A DNA stretch of 15,261 nt from Promethearchaeota archaeon. Its GTDB lineage: Archaea > Asgardarchaeota > Lokiarchaeia > Sigynarchaeales > SOKP01. Location of the stretch: positions 1 to 15,261 of the forward strand of contig JAEOTW010000294.1 of the NCBI GenBank assembly GCA_016839655.1, in the 5' to 3' direction. The notes under the pieces are model-generated. The model did no database searches. It worked only from the letters and a program-made list of their open reading frames with translations, and was not told the origin of the DNA. The position numbers and the translations under genes were made by a program. Below are positions 5,553-13,461 of this stretch, piece after piece (position 1 is the first letter of the stretch; each line of letters begins with the position of its first letter).

Positions 5553-7895
5553 TTATTTATTAATGAATGTCAATGAAAGAGTTTCCTTTAGTTTTTCAAT
5601 TATATTTTTAAAATCCTTGATATGAGTGTTGATTTCATTTCCTAAGTTAGGATCTATCCTAATTGCTTTTTCAATATTTTTAACAGAATTATTATAATCT
5701 TTTTTATCAAAATATGCAATTCCCTTAAAATACCATGCTCTGGCGAATTCAGGATTTATTTCAGTCGCTTTATCATAACTCTCAATAGCTTTATCATATT
5801 CTTTTCTTAGTTTGTGTACATTACCTAAATTGAACCAACCATCAGCAAAATTAGGATTTATCTCAACTGAACTCTTTATATTTTTGAGAGCATTATCATA
5901 GTCTTCTTTTGCTTCATAAGTTAATCCTAGCCATTTCCATGATTCAAAATGGTTTTTGTCATAATCTACGGCTCTTTGAAGATTTTCAATTGCAACGTCA
6001 TAACTTGTCTTATAGTAATAATTCAGTCCAAGATAATAATAAGCATCAACAAAAATATCATCTAAATCTAATGCTCTCTTACATTGTTCAATGGATTTAT
6101 CATAATTTTTATTTTCTATTTCATCTTTTGCCCGATTGATTAATTCTTTTTTATAGGACGTTTTTATCAAATCTTTGTTTTTGACATCTGGTGTTTCCAT
6201 CATTTCATTTACTTTTAAAGCTCTTTCATAGAAATTAAATGCATCATCAAATTTTTTTAAATCAGCTAATTGATTTCCCTGTTCAATTAATAATTTGATT
6301 TCCTCTGAATGGACTTCATCAATTGATTTTTTAATCTTCGTCATTTCTGCTACCCTACGATCAAGATCATCAATAGATTGAGCATAATCCAGCCTTTTTT
6401 TGAGTTTTTCGATTTCTTTTTCCTTAAGTTTCTGTTCTTCTGCTAATTCTCCTTGGCCAACTAGTTGTTTTATTTCTGTTTCATATATTAAACTTTTAAT
6501 CTTACCAACTTCTTTTTCCATCTCGGCTGTTAAATACATTTTATTTGTCATGGTTAATGCTTCATTGTATGTTTCTATAGACTTTTGAAATTCTTTTTGT
6601 TCCACCAATTTATTAGCCTTATTTACAACTTCAGTAACTTCAGCAAGATAAACTTTATTGACTAAATTTTTAAGATTTTCTAATTCAGGATTTTGGTCTT
6701 CAGGATAAGTCATTCTTTTCGCTAAACTTAAAGCAATATATAAATCACTCACTGCCTCCTCATATTTTTTTTGAACAATAATCTGAATAGACTTATCCTT
6801 AATAATATTTATTCCAGCAAGGCATGAATTATTGATCAATTCATTAATTTCTTTTAATTGAACATCCCTTCTTTCTGAGTGAACCATACTGTTTATTATA
6901 TCAAAAGCTTGATAGAATATATCGACACCTTCATTAACTGATGTTATAGATTCCGCAAAATTATCTTTTTGTGTAATTAACTTTCCTTTTTGAATAAGAG
7001 GTTCAATTTCTTCAATATAAATAGGATTTAATACTTCCGCAAGAAGACTTAATTCAAGATTTTTTAGATCAGAATCGTACATCTTATTCGCTATTGATAA
7101 AGCATTTTTGAAATCTGAAATTGCTTGGTTAGTTGAATTTTGTTTTAATAAATCCTTTCCCTTTTCAGATAGAGGTTTAATTTGATTTGAATAGATTTCA
7201 TTAATTTGATTCTTTATTGTATTAATTTGTGTCTTTTTTGCCTTTGGATCGAAATACATTTCTATGGTTTTTAAAGCATCTTCAAAAGTTTTAATCGCGT
7301 CATCATCTTGTCCCTTTTTTTTAAACTCCTTACCGTTTTCTATAATGTCATCAATTTGGGAATCATAAATTAGTGCAATTTCATTTTTAATTCTTAAAAT
7401 ACCTTCCGATCTAAAATCTCTTTCATAAATCTTCTCAGCAATACTTAACGCTTTTTTAAATATTGCTACTGCTTCATCCAGGTTACCTTTATTTTTTAAC
7501 TCAAATCCGTCGGCTAATAACTGTTCTATATCATTTTCGCTGATCAATTTATTTATCTCATCAACTTCAGCATTTTTCAGGTGGATGTCATCTATATTCT
7601 CAACTATCTTAAGGGCATTCTTGAATTCCTCTTTTGCTTTATTATATTTCTTTTGAGCCGTATAATGTATTCCCCCTTGGATAATATTATCCACTTGAAC
7701 AGAATAGGTTTGATTAATCGCATTTTTTATATTCTCTATTTCAATAGCTTTGTCTTCTTCTTCTTTTACTTTTAAATTTATAAAATCTAAAGCTTCTTGG
7801 AACTTTTTAATAGCTTTTGAGAAATTGTTTTTATTTTTAAGTGTATTAGCTTCTTCAATTATTAAATTTAATTTCTTCAAAATTGATGCTTTCAT
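5553..7895 (-). CDS. Large TPR repeat protein (58-residue-period array plus canonical 34-residue TPRs)
   Basis: Cytoplasmic all-helical scaffold of 780 residues with no signal peptide or membrane segment. The C-terminal 200 residues hold canonical 34-residue TPRs beginning near 616, 650, 684 and 718 (for example DGWFNLGNVHKLRKEYDKAI). The N-terminal 580 residues hold longer units with a TPR-like pair (G-x-(E/D/K)-(F/L) ... (Y/F)-(D/E/N)-x-A(I/V)-x-x-(F/Y)-x-x-AL) followed by a third helix ending in IYxxQI. Their start points fall near residues 16, 74, 130, 188, 246, 304, about 370, 427, 482 and 540, mostly 55-58 apart. Residues 485-530 are a charged coiled-coil-like stretch. TPR proteins assemble complexes, so the role is presumably protein binding, with an unknown partner. 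It is a single gene, divergent from the DUF3795-like gene. The ATG at 7895 has no clear ribosome-binding site. Confidence 0.9.
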   Translation of the reverse strand: MKASILKKLNLIIEEANTLKNKNNFSKAIKKFQEALDFINLKVKEEEDKAIEIENIKNAINQTYSVQVDNIIQGGIHYTAQKKYNKAKEEFKNALKIVENIDDIHLKNAEVDEINKLISENDIEQLLADGFELKNKGNLDEAVAIFKKALSIAEKIYERDFRSEGILRIKNEIALIYDSQIDDIIENGKEFKKKGQDDDAIKTFEDALKTIEMYFDPKAKKTQINTIKNQINEIYSNQIKPLSEKGKDLLKQNSTNQAISDFKNALSIANKMYDSDLKNLELSLLAEVLNPIYIEEIEPLIQKGKLITQKDNFAESITSVNEGVDIFYQAFDIINSMVHSERRDVQLKEINELINNSCLAGINIIKDKSIQIIVQKKYEEAVSDLYIALSLAKRMTYPEDQNPELENLKNLVNKVYLAEVTEVVNKANKLVEQKEFQKSIETYNEALTMTNKMYLTAEMEKEVGKIKSLIYETEIKQLVGQGELAEEQKLKEKEIEKLKKRLDYAQSIDDLDRRVAEMTKIKKSIDEVHSEEIKLLIEQGNQLADLKKFDDAFNFYERALKVNEMMETPDVKNKDLIKTSYKKELINRAKDEIENKNYDKSIEQCKRALDLDDIFVDAYYYLGLNYYYKTSYDVAIENLQRAVDYDKNHFESWKWLGLTYEAKEDYDNALKNIKSSVEINPNFADGWFNLGNVHKLRKEYDKAIESYDKATEINPEFARAWYFKGIAYFDKKDYNNSVKNIEKAIRIDPNLGNEINTHIKDFKNIIEKLKETLSLTFINK

Positions 7896-8000
7896 TTTAA
7901 AATTTCAAGTTTTTCCCTAATGATTAATCCTAAGAATTATTTCATATTTTTAATATTTTTCTTATAATCTTTTTATTTTTTAAAATGCTTGTATTAGATA

Positions 8001-8013
8001 TTAAATTATATAA
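8001..8013 (+). promoter_or_regulatory. TATA-like box for the DUF3795 gene
   Basis: TTAAATTATATAA lies with its centre about 20-25 bases before the ATG at 8028. This predicts a leaderless or nearly leaderless transcript. The surrounding 132-base gap between the divergent TPR and DUF3795 genes is otherwise plain AT-rich sequence. Confidence 0.35.
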
Positions 8014-8027
8014 CAAAAACCTATCAC

Positions 8028-8606
8028 ATGGCTAAAGAATATCCATTAAAAAAATATCCGACCATTGCTTGTTGTGGACTAGACTGTGGGTTATGCCCCG
8101 TTTATTATACAAAAGGACCTTCAAGATGCCCTGGATGTTGTGGTCCTGAATTTCATAATAAACATCCTTCATGTTCTATAATCACTTGTTGTGTAAAAAA
8201 ACATAATTTTGAAACATGTGCAGAATGTACTGAATTTTCATGCTCTAAAATAGATAAATGGGATAAAGTTGATTCTTTCATATCTCACCGTGTTTCTCTC
8301 TTCAATTTGAGAATAATAAAAGAGAAAGGTATAGAGCAATTTTTAACTCAACAACAGAAAAGAATTGAACTTCTTGAGTCTATGTTAGAAAACTTTAATG
8401 AAGGTAGATCTAAGAGTTTTTACTGCATTGCTACAGCTTTACTTCCAATTAAGGATATTGAAAAGGCATTAGAAAGTAGTATAAAAAGAATTAAAGATGA
8501 AAATATTAATTCTAAAAACCTAAAGGCAAAATCAAAAATCCTCAAAGAAAATCTGACTAAACTAGCTGAAGATAAATCTATAGAACTTAAACTAAAAAAA
8601 AAATAA
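8028..8606 (+). CDS. DUF3795-like cysteine-rich protein
   Basis: 192 residues. The first 75 residues hold 13 cysteines: C15, C16, C20 and C23 (ACCGLDCGLC), C34, C37 and C38 (CPGCC), C49, C54 and C55, C64 and C67 (CAEC), and C72. The CGLDCGLCPVY start, the CPGC pair and the CAECxxFxC end are the pattern of DUF3795, a widespread family in anaerobes and methanogens of unknown function, thought to bind zinc or an iron-sulfur cluster. Residues 95-192 are helical and increasingly lysine-rich, with no recognised domain. No membrane segment is present. The next gene starts 60 bases later with its own ribosome-binding site, so the two may or may not be co-transcribed. Assignment to the family is by pattern only. 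Confidence 0.8.
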   Translation: MAKEYPLKKYPTIACCGLDCGLCPVYYTKGPSRCPGCCGPEFHNKHPSCSIITCCVKKHNFETCAECTEFSCSKIDKWDKVDSFISHRVSLFNLRIIKEKGIEQFLTQQQKRIELLESMLENFNEGRSKSFYCIATALLPIKDIEKALESSIKRIKDENINSKNLKAKSKILKENLTKLAEDKSIELKLKKK

Positions 8607-8622
8607 TAAATTTTTAATTATA

Positions 8623-8643
8623 ATTAGAAAATATAATTCTAAT
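8623..8643 (+). repeat. Inverted repeat ATTAGAA-N7-TTCTAAT before the amidohydrolase
   Basis: Perfect 7-base arms with a 7-base AT spacer, 11 bases before the GAGGT ribosome-binding site of the next gene. A very similar palindrome precedes the gene at 14622. It could be a regulator site or a weak RNA hairpin. In such AT-rich DNA chance is a real alternative. Confidence 0.3.
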
Positions 8644-8653
8644 AAATAAAATA

Positions 8654-8658
8654 GAGGT
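8654..8658 (+). promoter_or_regulatory. Shine-Dalgarno GAGGT of the amidohydrolase gene
   Basis: GAGGT lies eight bases before the ATG at 8667 and supports that start. Confidence 0.5.
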
Positions 8659-8666
8659 TAAATTGA

Positions 8667-10244
8667 ATGAAAATATTTTATGGTGGACCAATTATTACTA
8701 TGAACGAAGGTCAACCAACTGTAGAAGCGGTAGTAGTTAATGGAGAAAAAATCTCTGAAATTGGGACCTTAGCAGAAGTTAAACAAAATATGAGTAAAGA
8801 TATGGAATTAATAGATTTGAAAGGAAATTCTCTTTTACCTGGTTTTATTGATTGTCATATGCATCCGATCTCATTTATCATTTTGTTATTAAATTATGAC
8901 CTATCTGCTGTTAAAAGCCTAAAAGAACTTCAAGGAATATTAAAAGGAGCAGCAGATCATAAACCAAAAGGAGAAATGATTTTTGGGTTAAGATTGAAAG
9001 AAGAAGAATTTGATATTCCAAGGTTACCCACTCGATGGGATTTAGATGAAGTATGTCCTGATCATCCAGTTTTTATTATTAGATATGACGGTCATATAGG
9101 GATTGCTAACACGAAAACTTTAGAATTAATTGATGTTGATTCTAATACAATTGCTCCTGAAGGTGGTGAAATAAGAAAGAATGAAGGTGGTGAAATAACA
9201 GGAATTATCTCAGAAAATGCTTTAGAAATGTTTATTTCAAAACTCCTTAAATACTTACTTCCTAAACTTAGCATATTAAGGGAATCATCTGAAAAAGCTT
9301 TTAAAGAATTTGCTGCAAATGGAATAACTTCTATTCATGGGAATCTAGAGGTTGAATCTGGAAGAGTAGAAATATACAAATCAATTCAAGATAAAATATA
9401 CCAAAATTGGTATGCTCTCATATCAACTGATAAACCAAAGAAACTTTCCAAATTTAAAAAACCTCCATTGGATGGAGGAAAGGATGATAGTAAATTCAAA
9501 GTAGGTACTCTAAAGCTTTTTCTTGACGGTACTTTTGGTGCAAAGACTGCATGCATGTGGGAACCATTCTCAGATGAGCCTGATTCATGTGGTTTTTGTG
9601 TAGTTGATGAAGAGGAGATATATGAAAAGATGAAAGTTGCCCACAACAATGGATTCCAAATAGCTATTCATGTTATTGGAGATAAAGGGAATCGAATATG
9701 TATGGATTTGTATAAAAGACTTTTAACAGAATTCCCTAGAAAAAATCATCGACATCGAATTGAACATGCCTCTATGTTAACTGAGGATGTTCTAAAAGAT
9801 ATGAAAGAATTTGGTATTATTGCCTCGTGCCAACCTCCTTTTATTAATTCAGAATATACTTGGTTAGAAAAGAGAATTGGAAAGGAAAGATGCAAGTATA
9901 CCTATCCTATGAAATCTATTCTTGATAAGGGTATAGTTTTAGTCTCTGGTTCAGATTGTCCAGTTGAAGACCCTAATGTAATTATGGGTTTACATGCTTT
10001 AGTTAACCGCAATGGATTTGTTCCAGATCAATGTATTCCAATGATGGAAGCACTTAAAAGTTATACGATTAATGCAGCTTATGCGGCGTTTGAAGAAAAG
10101 GTTAAAGGAAGTATCGAAGTTGGAAAATTAGCAGATTTTGTAATATTAGATAGAAATCCTCTTGAAGTTTCAACAGATGAGATTAAAGAAATTCAAGTTC
10201 TTGAGACAATAATAAGAGGAGAAACTATATTCAAAAAACCTTAA
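8667..10244 (+). CDS. Amidohydrolase family protein (Amidohydro_3, YtcJ/NfdA-like)
   Basis: Metal-dependent hydrolase of 525 residues, the usual length for this family. Its members cleave amide or N-formyl bonds of diverse small molecules. In order there are a small N-terminal beta part with LPGFIDCHMHP (metal ligands H64 and H66), LKLFLDGTFGAKTA near 282-295 (K283 is the likely carboxylated lysine), IHVIGDKGN (H335), HRIEHASML (H367) and SGSDCPVEDPN (D430, catalytic aspartate). The C-terminus ends in the usual GSIEVGKLADFVILDRNPL segment that closes the small domain. All expected metal ligands are present, so it should be active. There is no signal peptide, so it is cytoplasmic. The substrate cannot be predicted: YtcJ relatives include N-substituted formamide deformylase and many uncharacterised enzymes. 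No pathway partner is adjacent. Confidence 0.92.
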   Translation: MKIFYGGPIITMNEGQPTVEAVVVNGEKISEIGTLAEVKQNMSKDMELIDLKGNSLLPGFIDCHMHPISFIILLLNYDLSAVKSLKELQGILKGAADHKPKGEMIFGLRLKEEEFDIPRLPTRWDLDEVCPDHPVFIIRYDGHIGIANTKTLELIDVDSNTIAPEGGEIRKNEGGEITGIISENALEMFISKLLKYLLPKLSILRESSEKAFKEFAANGITSIHGNLEVESGRVEIYKSIQDKIYQNWYALISTDKPKKLSKFKKPPLDGGKDDSKFKVGTLKLFLDGTFGAKTACMWEPFSDEPDSCGFCVVDEEEIYEKMKVAHNNGFQIAIHVIGDKGNRICMDLYKRLLTEFPRKNHRHRIEHASMLTEDVLKDMKEFGIIASCQPPFINSEYTWLEKRIGKERCKYTYPMKSILDKGIVLVSGSDCPVEDPNVIMGLHALVNRNGFVPDQCIPMMEALKSYTINAAYAAFEEKVKGSIEVGKLADFVILDRNPLEVSTDEIKEIQVLETIIRGETIFKKP

Positions 10245-10252
10245 TTAATACT

Positions 10253-10271
10253 CATTTTTAATAAAAAAATG
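10253..10271. terminator. AT hairpin between convergent genes
   Basis: CATTTTT (10253-10259) can pair with AAAAATG (10265-10271). It presents a short T run on the plus strand and a longer one on the minus strand. It lies in the 51-base gap between two convergent genes and fits a bidirectional terminator. Copies of TTAATTAA flank it at 10241-10248 and 10285-10292. Confidence 0.4.
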
Positions 10272-10295
10272 AAAAAGTAAAAAATTAATTAAATC

Positions 10296-11504
10296 TTAAG
10301 CATTTACTACACGTTTATCCACGATATAATAAAACATATAGAGCACGGCAGCTAAGACACCAAGAATAATACTTGAAATTATTATTATTCCTACCCAGGA
10401 ATAATCGGGTGGTGGTCTATAAGATCTATGTATCAAATAGACTATATTCTCACTTCCCGCGGCAATATATTGACCATTTGAAGAAATTTTCAGAGTGTTA
10501 ATATAATCCCCTACAGAATAACTCCAAATAGGCATTTTTATTGTATTGTTAAAAAGTGTTACTTTACCATTGTAACTCCCCACAGCAAGATACTGACCAT
10601 TGGATGAGAGGGATACCTCTCTCACATTTCCACCAATAGAATAGTTGTATAAAGGATTAGGACTAGATCTGTTGAAAAGATATACAATGTTATCCGACCA
10701 ATGTGCAGCAGCAATATATTGTCCATCAGATGAAATTGATACTTCTCTTGCTCTACCACCAATAGAATATGTCCATAAAGGATTAGGAGTGGTTCGGTTG
10801 AAAAAATAAACTTTTCGGTCCCAACTCCCTGCTACAAAGAATTGCCCATCAGATGAGAAGGCTACTGTAAGAATATCATCTCCCGCTTTGTAGCTCCATA
10901 AAGGGGTAGAGTTTGTTGTTTCGAAAAAATGGATATTTTCATTGTCTCCTACAACAACATATTGTCCATTCGATGAGATTGTCACAAGTGGCCTAGTATC
11001 TACTGTTGTGTAGTTCCATAGAGGCACGTTGCTTGTATTATTCAAAAGATACACAGAATTATCCCAGTTTCCCCCTGCAATAATGTATTGTCCATCATCT
11101 GAAATAACTGGCGATTGCGCGTTATAATAATACCATAATGGTGTTGAGTTGCTTTTATGGAAAAGGTATACTCTTCCATTATAACTTCCCACAGTAATAT
11201 ACTGTCCATTAGACGACATCGAAACTGTACGTGCTTCCTCCAGTGTATCATATTTCCATAGTAGAGTGCTGCCTGTGTTATTGAAGAGATAGATATAATG
11301 ATCATCGCTTCCTACAGCAATGTATTTTCCATCATATGAAATATCAACAGAATTTATTGAATCTCCTACTTCATACTCCATCACTGTATTAGTATTATTA
11401 GCTAAACCATTAAAAATGTATAGGTTGGCTCCATTGATAAATAAAATTTCAAAAATAAAAATCCAAATAAGAGTATGTTTAAAGAACTTTTTTTTTCGCC
11501 TCAT
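10296..11504 (-). CDS. Membrane-anchored eight-bladed beta-propeller (WD40/PQQ-like repeats), probably a surface protein
   Basis: 402 residues. A basic N-terminus (MRRKKKFFKH) and hydrophobic segment 11-33 form a signal peptide or anchor. Eight repeats of 39-42 residues follow, starting near 44, 84, 125, 164, 204, 245, 287 and 328. Each has the core SSxGQY(I/V)AxGS, then VYLFN, then PLW. A C-terminal membrane helix (370-394) is followed by the basic tail DKRVVNA. This predicts an extracellular propeller held by the C-terminal helix. At least ten N-x-S/T sequons lie in the propeller (such as NNT 75, NST 119, NRT 236, NRS 278, NNT 319), usually at the same loop of each blade. This fits archaeal N-glycosylation. 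No catalytic residues are recognised, so a binding or scaffold role is likely. It appears to be a single gene. Confidence 0.88.
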   Translation of the reverse strand: MRRKKKFFKHTLIWIFIFEILFINGANLYIFNGLANNTNTVMEYEVGDSINSVDISYDGKYIAVGSDDHYIYLFNNTGSTLLWKYDTLEEARTVSMSSNGQYITVGSYNGRVYLFHKSNSTPLWYYYNAQSPVISDDGQYIIAGGNWDNSVYLLNNTSNVPLWNYTTVDTRPLVTISSNGQYVVVGDNENIHFFETTNSTPLWSYKAGDDILTVAFSSDGQFFVAGSWDRKVYFFNRTTPNPLWTYSIGGRAREVSISSDGQYIAAAHWSDNIVYLFNRSSPNPLYNYSIGGNVREVSLSSNGQYLAVGSYNGKVTLFNNTIKMPIWSYSVGDYINTLKISSNGQYIAAGSENIVYLIHRSYRPPPDYSWVGIIIISSIILGVLAAVLYMFYYIVDKRVVNA

Positions 11505-11553
11505 TATTCTCTCTTTATATATATTAGAGTATTATTAGGTATATAAGAAAAAG

Positions 11554-11564
11554 CCTATATAAAT
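11554..11564 (-). promoter_or_regulatory. TATA-like box for the propeller gene
   Basis: Read on the minus strand, ATTTATATAGG lies about 55 bases before the ATG at 11504. This puts a start site about 25-30 bases upstream of the gene, with the purine-rich AAAGAGAGA just before the ATG as a possible ribosome-binding site. Confidence 0.4.
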
Positions 11565-11640
11565 CTTTGAGGATAAATATAATATTTTTTATTAGATTCT
11601 GTTTAAAAATCTAAAATTTGATTCTGAAAGACATGAGATT

Positions 11641-12810
11641 TTAATCTGTAAAATAGAGATGCTCATCAAAGCCTGTTTCAGCAATTAAATCTGTAGCTAG
11701 TTTCTGCATTGCTTTCTTAGTTGGATTCTGTAATATGCGTCTTGCTATATTGATAACTTTGGTTAACTTATTATCGGGAAACTCCCTAATAATTTGATCA
11801 TACCGGTCAAAATTTATTCCTGCAGTATATACTCCTGTACTTCCATGGCCCGCTGCGCTGCTGGTTTGCCAATGTTCAACCTTTACTTCAATATTAGACA
11901 TAAGATGGGAGCAAAAAAACCACTCTAAATAAAGGTGCATTCTTTTTGATTTCCTTTTTGTGTCTTTCAACATTTTAAATGCACGATTTAATCGATCAGG
12001 ATGTATCTGTCTATACACTCTCTCATAACTATTATTCATATTCTCTCTAACATGGTCTTTAATGAGTTGCATTATTTCTTCAACTTTTTTAGCCCTATCT
12101 CCAGAAATCTCATGTTGAATTGCATCTACATGTTGTTCGATTGCATTTTGGGTCTGTTGACTTCTATCAATAGAAGCAGGGTGAGTATTTGAAGCTTGTT
12201 GAGCTCTTGAAGGAGGTGTAGTTCTTGGTTGAATTTCTTCTGGGACACTATAGATTTCTTTTGGTTGTAAGGTAAATAAAGCCTCTAACTTTGAAGGATC
12301 TTCTCGTACTTCTTTAAATTTATCTTGAATCTCTTGATTAGAATATCCAATAGATTGTAAGTAGAATGCTGCACTGGATAACTGATTCTCTAGGGCAGAC
12401 GTAGCATTTGATGTTCCTCCAAATTGTTTTTCTATTTGTTCATCTGCGATCTTACTAATTTTTGATTCTTTTATTTCATTTAAGTTTAATGAGCCTAACT
12501 TTGTTAAGATATATTGAATTTGATTTGGAGTTAGATAATTTAAATTACCAGTAGGACCGATCATGAAAGAAATTTTCTCCATTTTCTTTAAAACACTAGC
12601 AAGGACTTCTTGAGTTTTGCCTTTTGATATTATAATAAAATGTTCTAAGAAATTCTTATCAAAGCCAGCAATTATTCCAAGATATTTTTCATCATATTTA
12701 TTAAGATGCCTTTGTAATTGATTTCCTTGAAGATCTGAAGGTAAATTAATGTGATATACCATTATATTATCCATAATCATATAGATATAGTCAGATTTTT
12801 GCATCGGCAT
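11641..12810 (-). CDS. Unrecognised multidomain protein next to the phosphatase
   Basis: I do not recognise this family. With the ATG at 12810 it is 389 residues; an in-frame TTG at 12834 would add eight. Residues 1-100 look alpha/beta (DYIYMIMDNIMVYHINL, then YLGIIAGF, FIIISKGKTQEVLASVL and FMIGPTG). Residues 140-180 are helical (LENQLSSAAFYLQSIGYSNQ), like a small UBA-sized bundle. Residues about 188-232 are a Pro/Gln/Ser/Thr-rich flexible linker. The rest is a basic helical C-terminal domain with a short extended section (IEVKVEHWQ, then GVYTAGINFDRYDQI) and ends DEHLYFTD. There is no signal peptide or clear membrane helix, so it is probably cytoplasmic. It lies 84 bases downstream of the phosphatase on the same strand and may be co-transcribed. 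The layout of a globular head, a linker and a helical tail suggests an adaptor, but no function is claimed. Confidence 0.75.
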   Translation of the reverse strand: MPMQKSDYIYMIMDNIMVYHINLPSDLQGNQLQRHLNKYDEKYLGIIAGFDKNFLEHFIIISKGKTQEVLASVLKKMEKISFMIGPTGNLNYLTPNQIQYILTKLGSLNLNEIKESKISKIADEQIEKQFGGTSNATSALENQLSSAAFYLQSIGYSNQEIQDKFKEVREDPSKLEALFTLQPKEIYSVPEEIQPRTTPPSRAQQASNTHPASIDRSQQTQNAIEQHVDAIQHEISGDRAKKVEEIMQLIKDHVRENMNNSYERVYRQIHPDRLNRAFKMLKDTKRKSKRMHLYLEWFFCSHLMSNIEVKVEHWQTSSAAGHGSTGVYTAGINFDRYDQIIREFPDNKLTKVINIARRILQNPTKKAMQKLATDLIAETGFDEHLYFTD

Positions 12811-12894
12811 CAGTAAATATGCGTATATTAACAATCTAAAATTTATAATCTTAATAATAAAATATATTGCACTCTTAAATACTTTACATTAAAG

Positions 12895-13380
12895 TTATTT
12901 TCGATATTTTTTAGCTAATTTTCGGGCTAGATCCTGTTGTTCTTTTGTTTCTAAACAGCAAGGACGTAATTTTCGAATCCATTTAACTGGATCTAATCCA
13001 TCTGGAATACAACCATTAAAAGCGGCCCATGCTACAACCATTATACCAGTTCTTCCACAACCCGCTACACAATGCACTACTATTGGATTTTTTTTTGTTC
13101 CATATCTACTTGTTATCTCGAAGAAATTCTTTAATTGGGAATCAGAAGGAGTTCCATAATCAGGAATATTTATATGAAAGAATTGAAAATCTTTTGGAAT
13201 ATCTTTCCTATTGTCAAATTCAGAACAATTTATAATTACTTTAATTCCTTCTTCTATATATCTCTCAAATAAGGAAGCATCTGGCCACCATGAAGCAGCC
13301 ATTTTATTCTTAATAATCCACGTGAATGGGACTGTTCTTTCGGGCATACCCTTCTTAGGCCAATACCAAGGATGAACCAT
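12895..13380 (-). CDS. Dual-specificity-type protein tyrosine phosphatase
   Basis: Cytoplasmic cysteine phosphatase of 161 residues, the size of small archaeal and eukaryotic dual-specificity phosphatases. The signature HCVAGCGRTG (103-112) contains the nucleophile C104 and the phosphate-binding R110. The general-acid loop is IPDYGTP with D74. KEQQDLA (146-152) near the C-terminus matches the conserved glutamine helix. All catalytic residues are present. The N-terminus (PWYWPKKGMPERTVPFTWIIKNKMAASWWP) is aromatic-rich, like other phosphatases of the type that start with 'the view of the house' residues before the first strand. Its substrate may be phosphoprotein, RNA 5' phosphate or a phosphoinositide-like molecule, which cannot be told apart here. 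It is divergent from the pyrophosphatase, with 81 bases between. Confidence 0.9.
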   Translation of the reverse strand: MVHPWYWPKKGMPERTVPFTWIIKNKMAASWWPDASLFERYIEEGIKVIINCSEFDNRKDIPKDFQFFHINIPDYGTPSDSQLKNFFEITSRYGTKKNPIVVHCVAGCGRTGIMVVAWAAFNGCIPDGLDPVKWIRKLRPCCLETKEQQDLARKLAKKYRK

Positions 13381-13421
13381 TAAATCAACACAAATATTAA
13401 AATTACTAAATATTGGGGATA

Positions 13422-13437
13422 AGAAGAAATATTTAAA
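13422..13437 (+). promoter_or_regulatory. BRE/TATA promoter of the pyrophosphatase operon (leaderless)
   Basis: Purine-rich AGAAGAAA (13422-13429) is followed by TATTTAAA (13430-13437). The TATA centre lies about 28 bases before the ATG at 13462, so transcription would start at or within a few bases of the ATG. There is no ribosome-binding site in front of the gene, as expected for a leaderless archaeal transcript. Confidence 0.55.
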
Positions 13438-13461
13438 AAATGTATTTAAATTTAGTTAACT

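Noticed and set aside
9092..9649. Minus-strand open frames within the amidohydrolase gene, and similar frames inside other genes
   Set aside because: They overlap well-supported genes, lack ribosome-binding sites and have no family-like sequence. They are shadows.
10296..11504. PQQ-dependent dehydrogenase
   Set aside because: The repeats resemble PQQ/WD40 blades, but no PQQ-binding cysteine pair, calcium site or catalytic aspartate context is recognisable, and the protein is short.
11950..12010. An IHPDR segment in the unknown protein, like the HPD motif of J-domains
   Set aside because: Only the HPD tripeptide matches. The helices around it lack the usual J-domain pattern (YxxLxLxxxAs before, KFxxIxxAYxxL after), so it is most likely chance.
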